64,000 bases of DNA from Thermoanaerobaculales bacterium (GCA_025456145.1 JALOLD010000004.1:62001-126000), one strand, 5' to 3'; positions 7,530 through 16,197 are shown, counted from the stretch's first letter. The notes: generated by a model from the letters alone, not told the origin. Numbers and translations are program-made.

Positions 7530-9029
7530 ATGAAACCGCGAACCACATTGTTGATCGTGCTCGGCCTGCTGGCCGTCGTTCCGGCGGGGTCCCCCTCGGC
7601 GTCGACGGGGTCGCCGCCAACACGGGTGATCCCACCGGACGTGGTCGAGCTGAGTCTGCCGAGCTCGCTCGGCCCGCTCGAGCGCCCTCCCGTCGAGTTT
7701 GGCCACCAGCGGCACTCGGAGGCGTTGAGGGGCGAGGGCTGCGTCGCCTGCCACACGGTCGACGAGACCGGCTTCTCGCCGACCCTCAGCGCGATCGACG
7801 GTGTCGGCGAGACCCGCGATGCGCTGATCGACGCGTACCACGCGGTCTGCACCGACTGCCACCGCCGGCTCGCCGAGTCCGACCGCGCCTCCGGTCCCCG
7901 CACCTGCGGCGGCTGTCACGTCCGCCTCGACCCGGGAGCTCCGGCCAGGACGCCGATCCGCTTCGACCTGTCGCTGCACGCGCGGCACGCCACCGCGTAC
8001 CCGGACGACTGTGCCGCCTGCCACCACGTCTGGGACGAGACCCTCCAACGGCTGGTCCACGTCGAGAAGACCGAGGAGTCCTGCCGAGGTTGCCACGGCG
8101 CGGTCGTCAAGGACGGGACCCGGTCGCTGCGGGACGCGGTCCACCGCGACTGCGTCGGCTGCCACCTCGAGCGGGCGCTCGCCGGCAAGGAGGCCGGCCC
8201 TTCCGACTGTGCCGGCTGCCACGACAGGACCCGGATGGCGGGCATCGAGCGGCTCGACGAGGTTCCACGGCTGGTGCGGGGCCAACCCGACAGGGGGTGG
8301 GTCCATCGTGCCGACGCGACCTCACCGGCGGTGGCCTTCGACCACCTCGCTCACGAGTCGGCGGTCGGCTCGTGCTCGAGCTGCCACCACCGGACCTTCC
8401 AGACCTGCGACACTTGCCACACCCTGATCGGCGCCGCGGAGGGCGGCGGGGTGACGACGACCGAGGCCCACCACCGTCTGTCCGCCGATCACAGCTGCGT
8501 CGGATGCCATGTCCGGAGGACCACGTCGACCGGGTGTGCCGGGTGCCACGCTGCGCACCTTCGGGCCCCGGCGGCGACCGGCTGCGCGGTCTGCCACAGC
8601 GGACCCAGGCCGGGCGAGGAGCTGCCGGAGACTCCCCCGATGCCCGCCGAGGCGGAGCTGGGAACCCTGCCCGAGGTGTCCGACGCCTTCCCTGAGACCG
8701 TGGTGATCGACCGGCTCGCCGACGCGTATCAGGCCTCGACCCTGCCGCACGCGAAGATCGTCGCGAGGCTCGACGGCTTCGTCCGGGACGACGGGGTGGC
8801 GGCACGATTCCACCGGGGCAGCGCGACCCTGTGCGCCGGGTGTCACCACCACACCCCGATCGGCGACCGTCCGCCCCCCTGCCGGTCGTGCCACGCGACC
8901 GATGGCGAGCCGGCCGGCGCCCGACCGGACCTCAAGGTCGCCTACCACCAGCAGTGCGTCGGCTGCCACCTCGCGATGGATCTGCCCCAGCGCGGCTGCA
9001 CCGACTGTCATGCGGAGGTCGAGTCATGA
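7530..9029 (+). CDS. hmcA: HmcA-like periplasmic 16-haem cytochrome c
   Basis: Protein of 499 residues with a signal peptide (MKPRTTLLIVLGLLAVV) and exactly sixteen CXXCH motifs in the mature part. Sixteen haems is the diagnostic number for HmcA, the high-molecular-mass cytochrome of Desulfovibrio, and the length is similar. It should accept electrons from periplasmic hydrogenases, formate dehydrogenases or small cytochromes and pass them to HmcB/HmcC. Start: ATG 7530 follows GAGGAG (7514-7519); ATG 7512 would add six residues before the signal peptide. A stretch of about 85 residues without haem sites (near residues 365-430) splits the protein into a 12-haem and a 4-haem part. No tmcA is present nearby, so this protein may serve the Tmc subunits too. 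Confidence 0.9.
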   Translation: MKPRTTLLIVLGLLAVVPAGSPSASTGSPPTRVIPPDVVELSLPSSLGPLERPPVEFGHQRHSEALRGEGCVACHTVDETGFSPTLSAIDGVGETRDALIDAYHAVCTDCHRRLAESDRASGPRTCGGCHVRLDPGAPARTPIRFDLSLHARHATAYPDDCAACHHVWDETLQRLVHVEKTEESCRGCHGAVVKDGTRSLRDAVHRDCVGCHLERALAGKEAGPSDCAGCHDRTRMAGIERLDEVPRLVRGQPDRGWVHRADATSPAVAFDHLAHESAVGSCSSCHHRTFQTCDTCHTLIGAAEGGGVTTTEAHHRLSADHSCVGCHVRRTTSTGCAGCHAAHLRAPAATGCAVCHSGPRPGEELPETPPMPAEAELGTLPEVSDAFPETVVIDRLADAYQASTLPHAKIVARLDGFVRDDGVAARFHRGSATLCAGCHHHTPIGDRPPPCRSCHATDGEPAGARPDLKVAYHQQCVGCHLAMDLPQRGCTDCHAEVES

Positions 9030-10069
9030 GCATCTCGAGACGGGGTTTTCTGAGCGGTCTCGGCGCGACGGCCCTGGCCTGCGGCTCGACCGAGGCCGGG
9101 CAGCACACCGAGCACTCGACCTTCCCGATCCCCGACGGTCGGATGGGTCTGCTCCACGACTCCACCTACTGCGTCGGCTGCCGGGCCTGTGAGGTCGCCT
9201 GCAACCGGGTCAACGAGCTGCCGCCGCCCGACCAGCCGATCGGCGACCTCTCGGTCTTCGACCGGGAGCGTCGGACCACGGACACCGCCCTGACGGTCGT
9301 CAACCGGTACCGGGTCGACGACGTCGACGTCTTTCGCAAGCACCAGTGCATGCACTGCAACGAGCCGTCCTGCGCGTCGGTGTGCCTCGTCAGGGCCCTG
9401 GTCAAGTCCCCCGAGGGGCCGGTCCTCTACGACCCGGATGTCTGTGTCGGTTGCAGGTACTGCATGATGACCTGCCCCTACTACGCCCTCGCCTACGAGT
9501 ACGAGAGCCCCAACCCGCGGGTCGTCCGCTGCACGATGTGCTACCCGCGGATCGTCGAGGGGCAGGTCCCGGGATGCGCCGAGGCCTGCCCGATGGGAGC
9601 GATCACCTACGGTCGGAGGAGCGATCTGCTCCACCAGGCGCGCGAGCGGATTGCCGAGCACCCCGGGCGTTACGTCGAGCATGTCTTCGGAGAGCACGAG
9701 TTCGGCGGCACCTCCTGGCTGCTGCTCGCCGGGACCTCGCCGAGCCGCCTCGGTCTCGCCTCGTTGGAGAACGCGAGCCACACCCCCCTCCCCGAGCTCA
9801 CCAAGAGCTTCCTGTCGGTCGTGCCGCTGGTCCTCACCTTGTGGCCGGGGCTCCTGCTCGGATTCTATGCGATGACCAAGCGGCGCGAGGAGGTGAGCGA
9901 GGCGGAGGCCAGGGCGAGGGTCGTCGAGGCCCTGCTGAGTGCCGACGAGGAGACCAAGACGAAGCTCGCCGCGGCGGCCGCGAGGTCCGAGAAGGACAAG
10001 GAGAAGGCGATCGCCCAGGCCGTCAAGAAGGCGCTCGAGGAGCAGGCCGCCAAGGGGGGTGCCTCGTGA
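9026..10069 (+). CDS. hmcB: HmcB-like periplasmic ferredoxin subunit with Tat signal and C-terminal anchor
   Basis: Protein of 347 residues. A Tat signal (SRRGFLSG) is followed by four cysteine motifs: CVGCRACEVAC, CMHCNEPSCASVC, CVGCRYCMMTCP and CTMCYPRIVEGQVPGCAEACP. Together they should bind four [4Fe-4S] clusters, as in the DmsB/HmcB/DsrO family. A single hydrophobic helix near residues 260-285 and a highly charged, Ala/Glu/Lys-rich coiled-coil tail follow, so the protein is anchored with its tail probably on the cytoplasmic side. It conducts electrons between HmcA and the NrfD-like HmcC. The ATG overlaps the hmcA stop (ATGA). Confidence 0.87.
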   Translation: MSISRRGFLSGLGATALACGSTEAGQHTEHSTFPIPDGRMGLLHDSTYCVGCRACEVACNRVNELPPPDQPIGDLSVFDRERRTTDTALTVVNRYRVDDVDVFRKHQCMHCNEPSCASVCLVRALVKSPEGPVLYDPDVCVGCRYCMMTCPYYALAYEYESPNPRVVRCTMCYPRIVEGQVPGCAEACPMGAITYGRRSDLLHQARERIAEHPGRYVEHVFGEHEFGGTSWLLLAGTSPSRLGLASLENASHTPLPELTKSFLSVVPLVLTLWPGLLLGFYAMTKRREEVSEAEARARVVEALLSADEETKTKLAAAAARSEKDKEKAIAQAVKKALEEQAAKGGAS

Positions 10070-11229
10070 GTGCGACGACGACGATCGCAAAGAGGTGGGT
10101 CACGCCGTTCAATGTCTTCGCTGCGGTGGTGTTCGCGGTCGGCCTCCCGCTGGTCTACCTACGCTGGTTCCACGGGCTCGGCTCGGTGACCAACCTGTCG
10201 CACGACGTTCCCTGGGGCTTCTGGATCGGCTTCGACGTGATGGCGGGCGTCGCGCTGGCGGCGGGCGGCTACGTCATGGCGACCGCGGTCCACCTGTTCG
10301 GCATGAAGGAGTACGAGCCGGTCGTCCGACCGGCGATCCTGACCGGCTTTCTCGGGTACGTGCTGGTCATCATCGGCGTCGGCTTCGATCTCGGCCGGCC
10401 GTGGAACGCGCCCCACATGCTGCTCCAGCCCGGTCTCGCGTCGATTCTCTTCCTGGTCGGGCTGCACGTCGGTCTGTACTGCACGACCCAGTTCGTCGAG
10501 ATCTCGCCCGCCCTGTTCGAGTGGCTGGGGTGGAAGAGGTGGCGGAAGATCGCGGTGTCGATCACGGTCGGCGCCACGATCTTCGGCGTGATCCTGTCGA
10601 CGCTCCACCAATCCGCCCTCGGCGCGATGCTGCTGATCACCCCGACCAAGCTGCACCCGCTGTGGTACTCGCCGTTCATCGGGCTGTTCTTCTTCGTCTC
10701 GAGCGTCGCCGCCGGGCTGGCGATGGTGACCTTCGAGGGGATGCTCTCCCACCGCTATATGGGCCACCGCGTGGGGATCGACCACGAGCGGCTCGACAGG
10801 ATCACCCTCGGCCTCGCCAAGGCATCGGCGATCACCCTCGGGGCCTACTTCGCGATCAAGATGGTCGGCGTCGCCCACGGCAATACCTGGCGCTACCTCG
10901 GCACCGGGATGGGAGTCTGGTTCCTCGTCGAGGTCGTCGGGTTCGTCCTCGTGCCGTGCGTCCTGTTCGCGGTCGCCCATCGGGAACGCCGGCCGCGGCT
11001 TGCCAGGTTCGCGGCCTTCGTCACCGTGGTCGGGATCGTCGTCAACCGGCTCAACGTCTCGGTCATCGCCTTCAACTGGCAGGTCCGTCCGGAGCACGGG
11101 TACTTCCCCGCGTGGTCGGAGCTCTGGATCTCGGTGCTGCTGGTCACCACCGGGATCATCATCTACCGGTGGATCGTCGGCCGGATGCCGATCCTCGACA
11201 ACCACCCCGACTGGGGAAGCATCCACTAG
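10066..11229 (+). CDS. hmcC: HmcC-like NrfD-family quinone-interacting membrane protein
   Basis: Polytopic membrane protein of 387 residues with about ten predicted spans. It belongs to the NrfD/PsrC family, as does DsrP at 28859. Such subunits interact with menaquinol and partner with four-cluster ferredoxins (here HmcB). The length is nearly that of Desulfovibrio HmcC. The start is GTG 10066, overlapping the hmcB stop (GTGA), with a G-rich ribosome site at 10054-10059. It is likely co-translated with hmcB. Confidence 0.88.
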   Translation: MSATTTIAKRWVTPFNVFAAVVFAVGLPLVYLRWFHGLGSVTNLSHDVPWGFWIGFDVMAGVALAAGGYVMATAVHLFGMKEYEPVVRPAILTGFLGYVLVIIGVGFDLGRPWNAPHMLLQPGLASILFLVGLHVGLYCTTQFVEISPALFEWLGWKRWRKIAVSITVGATIFGVILSTLHQSALGAMLLITPTKLHPLWYSPFIGLFFFVSSVAAGLAMVTFEGMLSHRYMGHRVGIDHERLDRITLGLAKASAITLGAYFAIKMVGVAHGNTWRYLGTGMGVWFLVEVVGFVLVPCVLFAVAHRERRPRLARFAAFVTVVGIVVNRLNVSVIAFNWQVRPEHGYFPAWSELWISVLLVTTGIIIYRWIVGRMPILDNHPDWGSIH

Positions 11230-11243
11230 GGGCGGAGGGTGAC

Positions 11244-11366
11244 ATGGACACGCTGCTCGACTTCATCTTCGAAACCAAGAAGCTCTCGTATATCGTCGCG
11301 GTGCTGCTCATGGTCGGCTCGATCCCGTTCTGGCGTTTTCTCACCGAGCGTGAGGAGAAGGAGTGA
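11244..11366 (+). CDS. hmcD: HmcD-like 40-residue membrane subunit
   Basis: A very small protein (40 residues) with one central membrane helix (IVAVLLMVGSIPFWRFL) and a charged C-terminal end. Position directly after hmcC, size and topology match HmcD, the smallest subunit of the Hmc complex. GGAGG at 11234-11238 precedes ATG 11244. It is easily missed because of its size, but the context makes it a real gene. Its role in the complex is structural at best; no cofactor site is visible. Confidence 0.8.
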   Translation: MDTLLDFIFETKKLSYIVAVLLMVGSIPFWRFLTEREEKE

Positions 11367-11405
11367 GCTGTGAGTGCAACCCCGGGCCGTCGAGCGGAGG
11401 GTGTC

Positions 11406-11771
11406 ATGGCGAAGACCATTCTGGTGGCCGACGACGAGGCGGATGTCCGGGCCTACCTGTCGGCGGTGCTCGAAAAGGCCGGCTTTTCGGTGGTCACCGC
11501 CGCTGACGGGCGCCAGGCCCTGGCGGTCGTCGAGGCCGAACGGCCTGACCTGGTCGTCCTCGACCTCCAGATGCCCGATCAGACCGGGACCGACTTCTAC
11601 CGACACATGATGCGCCAGGACGCGCTGCGGGACACTCCGGTCATCGTGGTCAGCGGGCTGGCGGGCCGGCACCTCGCGGTGAGCCGCCCGTTCGCAGTCT
11701 TCGACAAACCGATCGACCCCGACGAGTTCGTCGCAACGGTCCGACGTGCCTTGGGAGTGACCGATGACTGA
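11406..11771 (+). CDS. Single-domain response regulator (Rrf1-like)
   Basis: A stand-alone receiver domain of 121 residues. It has the acidic pocket (DDE near residues 9-11), the phospho-acceptor Asp in VVLDLQMPD, and the conserved Lys in FDKP. No output domain follows. In Desulfovibrio the hmc operon ends with rrf1, a response regulator, so this may be the functional counterpart. The start ATG 11406 has GGAGG at 11396-11400; an upstream GTG is possible but has no good ribosome site. Its cognate kinase may be the one encoded at 13124-14596. Confidence 0.85.
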   Translation: MAKTILVADDEADVRAYLSAVLEKAGFSVVTAADGRQALAVVEAERPDLVVLDLQMPDQTGTDFYRHMMRQDALRDTPVIVVSGLAGRHLAVSRPFAVFDKPIDPDEFVATVRRALGVTDD

Positions 11772-11869
11772 GCCTGCGGTCGGTCCGACGGGCGAGACGC
11801 CCGAGCCGCGCCTCGGCGCCGCCGGACCGCAGGCGATCCGCGATGCCCCCACCCGAAAGGAGAGCGCCC

Positions 11870-12715
11870 ATGAACGTGATCGAGAAGAGCAAGGGCAAGA
11901 TCTCGAAGGGATTCCGTAAGAGGACGGGCTACGAGCACCCCAACCCGAACGTCCGGATCGCCGCCGTGGAACGTCTCGAGGACCCGGAGGTCCTCGTCCG
12001 AGTCGCCTGCAGCGACGACTCGTCGGCGGTTCGGCTGGTCGCGGTTTCGCGCCTCAAGAACGACCTCCACCTCGAGCGGATCGCCCGGGACGGGAAGCAC
12101 CTCGACGCGCGGCTGGTGGCGATCGAGAGGGTCTTCTCGCAGCGCGTGCTCGCCGACCTGCTCAAGTCGCCGGAGAACCTCGAGCTCATCGGGATGTGCT
12201 TCTCGCGCATCACCGACCGCCGGATCATCGAGTCGATCGCCGAGGACACCGCCTACAGCCCGGCGGTCCGTCGCATGGCGATCGAGTACTACGCCGACGA
12301 GTCCTTCCTCGAGGAGGCCGTGAAGGAGGCCGAGACGGCGCCCGAGCGGAAGAGCGAGGCGGCCGTCGAGGCCTTCGTCGAGGTGTACGGTGGCGGGCTG
12401 CGTGGGGTACGGGCGATCGGTCGCTTCCGGCGCAGCGAGAAGGCCCTCAAGGCGCTCGGGACGATCGCCCGCAAGGGCGGTGAGACCGGCGGTCTCGCCG
12501 TCGAGTACCTGTGCTCGGCGCTGGCCAGCCCCAACCCCAAGCTCGTCGAGTGCGCCCGGGCCGAGCTCACCGTGCTTCGCGACCCCGATCTGGTCGACTG
12601 CATCATCCGCTCGCTCGACAACGACAGCCTCAGACAGCCGATCCGGGAAGTTCTCGAGCGGATCGACACTCCCGAGGCGAGAGCCGCGCTCGGCGGCGGT
12701 TCCGTGCCAAACTGA
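11870..12715 (+). CDS. HEAT-repeat protein in the hmc operon
   Basis: Protein of 281 residues with helical HEAT/armadillo-type repeats from about residue 20 onwards (patterns such as NPNVRIAAVERLEDPEVLVRVA and AVRLVAVSRLK). No signal peptide, membrane helix or metal site is visible. AAAGGAG at 11856-11862 precedes ATG 11870. HEAT proteins usually act as binding scaffolds; here one lies between two receiver-domain genes in an electron-transport operon. A second HEAT protein lies in the dsr operon (22721), so the same kind of accessory factor may serve both systems. The specific function is unknown. Confidence 0.8.
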   Translation: MNVIEKSKGKISKGFRKRTGYEHPNPNVRIAAVERLEDPEVLVRVACSDDSSAVRLVAVSRLKNDLHLERIARDGKHLDARLVAIERVFSQRVLADLLKSPENLELIGMCFSRITDRRIIESIAEDTAYSPAVRRMAIEYYADESFLEEAVKEAETAPERKSEAAVEAFVEVYGGGLRGVRAIGRFRRSEKALKALGTIARKGGETGGLAVEYLCSALASPNPKLVECARAELTVLRDPDLVDCIIRSLDNDSLRQPIREVLERIDTPEARAALGGGSVPN

Positions 12716-12740
12716 GGCGCGACCGGGGGAGGACGACGAG

Positions 12741-13118
12741 ATGGCCAAGACGATCCTCATCATCGACGACGAAAAGGACATGCGGGTGTACCTCGAGGCG
12801 CTTTTCCGCAAGGCGGGGTACGAGACCCACTCGGCCGGGGACGGCGACGAGGGCGTGTGGCTCGCCGAGGCGCACCAGCCGGACCTCATCACCCTCGACA
12901 TCCTGATGCCGAAGAAGTCGGGGCTCAAGGCCTACCGCGGTCTACGGACATCGGAGAAGACGGCCTCGATCCCGATCGTGGTGCTCACCGGTCTGACCCG
13001 GTCGGACGACTTCTTCGGCGACTTCGGCGAGCTGCCGCGCCCCGAGGCGATCGTCGAGAAACCGATCAAGCGTGACGAGTTCCTCGGAACGGTCGAGGGG
13101 CTGATCGGCGCTGCCTGA
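12741..13118 (+). CDS. Single-domain response regulator, paralogue of the one at 11406
   Basis: A receiver-only protein of 125 residues starting MAKTILIIDDE, nearly the same N-terminus as the regulator at 11406. The Asp in LITLDILMPKK is the phospho-acceptor and the Lys in VEKP is conserved. GGGGGAGG at 12725-12732 sets the ATG. An insertion of several residues (DDFFGDFGELPRPE) before the final helix distinguishes it from its paralogue. It ends the operon and converges with the histidine kinase gene on the other strand, with only five bases between them. Receiver-only proteins often act in phosphorelays or by direct protein binding. Confidence 0.85.
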   Translation: MAKTILIIDDEKDMRVYLEALFRKAGYETHSAGDGDEGVWLAEAHQPDLITLDILMPKKSGLKAYRGLRTSEKTASIPIVVLTGLTRSDDFFGDFGELPRPEAIVEKPIKRDEFLGTVEGLIGAA

Positions 13119-13123
13119 CCGTC

Positions 13124-14596
13124 TCAGACGGCCGTCGGGTCGCCCGAGAGAGGGCCCTTCGCGACGAGCCCGTCGCCGCCGCCGGCGGTTCGAAACGGCC
13201 TGGCCGTTGGAATCGCCACGGTGAACACGGTGCCCTCGCCGGGGCGCGAGTCGAAGGTCACCGTTCCGCCGTGCTCCTCGGCGATCTTCTGGACGACCAG
13301 CAGACCGATCCCGGTTCCCTCGGTCCCCTTGGAGGAGAAGAACTCGTTGAACACCTTCCGGGTCAGCTCCTCGGGGATCCCCTCGCCGTCGTCCTCGACC
13401 TGGAAGATCGTGTGTCCGTCGCCGTTGTGCCAGCACCGGAGGACGACCCGGTGGCCGTCCTTGTGCTCGGAGGGGTCGAAGCGACAGGCGTCGATGGCGT
13501 TGGCGACGAGGTTGCAGAGCAGGTTGTGGATGGCCTCGCGGTCGAACGACCCGCGGTGGTGAGGCAGGGGGAGCTCGGCATGGATGTCGACGTCGTCGCC
13601 GGCCATGCGGTCGGCGTAGAGGTCGCGGACCTCGCGCACGATGTCCTGCGGCAGGACGTCGGGCTCGAACTCGGGAGATCGCTCCTTGGCGCAGAACAGC
13701 AGGTCCCGGACGATCGCGGCGACCCGATGGACGTTGCGCTCGACCATCTCCCAGCCGCTGGCGACGGCCTCCCGGTCGTCGGTCTCGAGCCCCTCGTTGA
13801 CGATGAAGATCCCGCCCTCGAGTCCCATCAGGATGTTCTTGATGCGGTGGGCCGTCCCGGCCACCGCTCGCCCGGTCAGCGCCAGCTGTCGCTGGAGCCG
13901 CTTGACCTCGGTGACATCGGTGAAGACCTCCATGACCTCGTTGACGTTGAGGTCCTGGTCGAAGATCGGTTGGGTGTGGACCAGCGCGTTGATCCGGCGT
14001 CCCCAGCGGGTGATCAGGATCTCCTCTTCGGTCTGGGGGACGCCGTCCTCGAAGGTCCGGTCGACGACGCAGTTGGGGCACTTCGTGGCCCGCCTCTTGC
14101 AGACCTGGTAGCACAGCGACCGGGTGTCGGCGCCGAAGGTCTGCCGGTAGGCGTCGTTGGCCTCGACGATGTTGTGCTCCCGGTCGAGAACACAGATGAA
14201 CTCGGGCACCGCCGAGAACAGCCGCTGGTACTGCTGCCGGGTGACGTCGAGCTCCCGACGGAGGCCCGTGACCGGTCCGACCCGGCCGTGCCCGCTGAGC
14301 TGCACTCCGAGCAGCCACCTGCCGGCTGCCACGAGCCCGACGAACAGCGCCGTCCCGAGCACCGCCGGCGGAGCGACTGGAGCGGCCAGGGCGACCGCGA
14401 CCGACAGCGCTGCGGCCCCTCCGAGCCAGGCCAGCAGGGTCCCACGCGCGACCTGCGGGCGGCCCGGCGAACCACCGGCGAGCCGGTCGCCGGCTCGACC
14501 CGCGGACCCCGCCGCGGTGGCAGGGTTCCCCCGGTGTGCGCCTTCGGCGAGGCGGTCGCTCTCACGGCGTTCGGGCCCGGCGATCGTTCCAGCCAT
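13124..14596 (-). CDS. Membrane sensor histidine kinase with cysteine-rich PAS domain
   Basis: Protein of 490 residues. Two membrane helices lie near residues 53-95. A PAS domain follows (about 120-235) carrying C162, C166, C173 and C176 (CYQVC...CPNC). The phospho-acceptor H250 lies in AHRIKNILMG, and an ATPase domain with DDGEGIP and GTGIGLLVVQK completes it. The cysteine cluster could bind a metal, an Fe-S cluster or react with sulfur species; which of these cannot be decided from sequence. Start ATG 14596 is preferred over a longer frame that would run into the divergent gene. It is divergent from the sigma-54 activator at 14680, which has its own cysteine-rich PAS domain, and convergent with the receiver protein at 12741. 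A role in controlling Tmc/Hmc or dsr genes is inferred from position. Confidence 0.85.
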   Translation of the reverse strand: MAGTIAGPERRESDRLAEGAHRGNPATAAGSAGRAGDRLAGGSPGRPQVARGTLLAWLGGAAALSVAVALAAPVAPPAVLGTALFVGLVAAGRWLLGVQLSGHGRVGPVTGLRRELDVTRQQYQRLFSAVPEFICVLDREHNIVEANDAYRQTFGADTRSLCYQVCKRRATKCPNCVVDRTFEDGVPQTEEEILITRWGRRINALVHTQPIFDQDLNVNEVMEVFTDVTEVKRLQRQLALTGRAVAGTAHRIKNILMGLEGGIFIVNEGLETDDREAVASGWEMVERNVHRVAAIVRDLLFCAKERSPEFEPDVLPQDIVREVRDLYADRMAGDDVDIHAELPLPHHRGSFDREAIHNLLCNLVANAIDACRFDPSEHKDGHRVVLRCWHNGDGHTIFQVEDDGEGIPEELTRKVFNEFFSSKGTEGTGIGLLVVQKIAEEHGGTVTFDSRPGEGTVFTVAIPTARPFRTAGGGDGLVAKGPLSGDPTAV

Positions 14597-14679
14597 CGCT
14601 CCGCTCCGACCCGAGTATGGCACATTGGCGGTCGGGTCTGCCGCCTTGACCGCGGCCCCCTGCGGGCTTAGGTTGAGAC

Positions 14680-16071
14680 ATGGGGAGCCCAGCCGTGAGC
14701 CCCGGAGCACCCGAGATCGAGCGGTTCATCCTGGACAGCGTGTCCGAGGCCGTGTTCACGGTGGACCGGTCCTGGAAGATCGCCTTCTTCAACCGGGCGG
14801 CCGAGCGGCTCACCGGCGTAAAACGCGGCCAGGCGATCGGACGGCGGTGCTGCGAGATCTTCCAGTCGAGCATCTGCAGCACTGTCTGCCCGCTCCACCA
14901 CACCCTGGAGACCGGCGAGCCGGTGGCCAACCGAGCGGCCTTCATCATCGACGCCCGGGGGAGAACGCTGCCGGTCAGCGTGTCGACCTCGGTGCTCCGA
15001 GACGAGCACGGGCAGCTCGTCGGCGGCGTCGAGACGATCCGCGATCTCAGCCAGGTCGAGGAGCTCCGTAAGGAGCTCGAGGCCCGCTACTCGCTGGGGG
15101 ACATCATCGGTCGCAGCCGCCCGATGCGCGACCTCTTCGGCATCCTGCCGGCGGTCGCGGCGAGCGACAGCACGGTGGTCATTCACGGCGCCAGCGGCAC
15201 CGGCAAGGAGCTCTTCGCCCGGGCGATACACAGCATGTCGCCGCGCAACGAGAAGCGATTCGTCGCGATCAACTGCGGCGCCATGCCCGACACCCTCCTC
15301 GAATCGGAGCTCTTCGGCCACCGGGCCGGGGCCTTCACCGACGCCCGCCGGGACCGGCCGGGGAGGTTCGCGCACGCCGACGGCGGGACCCTCTTCCTCG
15401 ACGAGATCGGCGACATCTCCCAGGCGATGCAGGTCCGCCTCCTGCGGGTCCTCGAGGAGCAGGTCTACGAGCCGCTCGGCGCCGACGAGCCGGTGGTCGC
15501 CGACGTCCGGGTGATCGCGGCGACCCATCGCGACCTCGCCGAGCTGGTGCGGGACGGGGTCTTCCGCGAGGACCTGTTCTACCGGATCAACGTGATGCGG
15601 CTCGAGCTGCCGACCCTCCGCGAACGCCGGGAGGACATCCCCCTCCTCGTCGACCACTTCATCGGGAGGTTCAACCGGCTCCAGGACAAGGACGTGGTCG
15701 GCGTTTCCGACGAGGTGCTCGAGGTCCTCATGAACCACGACTACCCGGGCAACGCCCGCGAGCTCGAGAACATCATCGAGCACGCCTTCGTGCTCTGCCA
15801 CGGGGGCGTGGTCGAGCTACACCACCTTCCGCGCGAGCTGTCGAACCGGCTCGCTGAGGTCGGGGGCGAGCCGACGACCACGCTGCGGGCGATGGAGGTG
15901 CGCCACATCGGCGAGGCGCTGCGCCGGACCGACGGCAACCGCAAGGCGGCGGCCGAGCTCCTCGGCATCCACCCGAGCACGCTTTTCCGCAAGATCCGCG
16001 ATCTTGGGATCGAGACCCCGCTGCAGGACGGCCGGACACGATCCGGCGGTCGCGTCCGAAACGGCGGTTGA
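14680..16071 (+). CDS. Sigma-54-dependent activator with cysteine-rich PAS domain
   Basis: Protein of 463 residues in the NtrC/Fis-type activator family. The N-terminal PAS domain (about 12-128) has C57, C58, C66 and C70 in the pattern CCEIF...C...CPL. The AAA+ domain has Walker [10 protein letters not shown] (170-177) and Walker [11 protein letters not shown] (236-243). A Fis-type helix-turn-helix is at the C-terminus ([19 protein letters not shown]). The sigma-54 contact loop reads GAFTDA (217-222) instead of GAFTGA. There is no receiver domain, so the PAS domain should sense the signal directly. The gene is immediately followed by the sigma-54 promoter of dsrA, so it is the prime candidate activator for dsr transcription. 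No terminator separates the two. Confidence 0.88.
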   Translation: MGSPAVSPGAPEIERFILDSVSEAVFTVDRSWKIAFFNRAAERLTGVKRGQAIGRRCCEIFQSSICSTVCPLHHTLETGEPVANRAAFIIDARGRTLPVSVSTSVLRDEHGQLVGGVETIRDLSQVEELRKELEARYSLGDIIGRSRPMRDLFGILPAVAASDSTVVIHGASGTGKELFARAIHSMSPRNEKRFVAINCGAMPDTLLESELFGHRAGAFTDARRDRPGRFAHADGGTLFLDEIGDISQAMQVRLLRVLEEQVYEPLGADEPVVADVRVIAATHRDLAELVRDGVFREDLFYRINVMRLELPTLRERREDIPLLVDHFIGRFNRLQDKDVVGVSDEVLEVLMNHDYPGNARELENIIEHAFVLCHGGVVELHHLPRELSNRLAEVGGEPTTTLRAMEVRHIGEALRRTDGNRKAAAELLGIHPSTLFRKIRDLGIETPLQDGRTRSGGRVRNGG

Positions 16072-16086
16072 GCGCGTCCCACCCCC

Positions 16087-16102
16087 GTTACATTCCGGTA
16101 AC
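16087..16102. promoter_or_regulatory. Candidate activator-binding site (UAS) for dsrA promoter
   Basis: Inverted repeat GTTAC-N6-GTAAC, embedded in a CCGGTAACCGG palindrome. Its centre is about 104 bp upstream of the -24 GG of the sigma-54 promoter. A matching site (GTTAC-N6-GAAAC) lies about 102 bp upstream of the dsrM-side sigma-54 promoter. The distance is typical for enhancer sites of sigma-54 activators. Confidence 0.6.
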
Positions 16103-16197
16103 CGGTCTCGGGTTCGGTCACCCCCGAACCGACCCCGCCGAGCCCGCGAAGTGGATTCCAATGAGTGGTTTGTCGACCGGTCAGCCGGTCGTTCGTA

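Noticed and set aside
11764-11922. Small open frame (about 52 codons) starting inside the end of the first receiver gene
   Set aside because: No conserved features, no ribosome site, and it overlaps the start of the HEAT gene.
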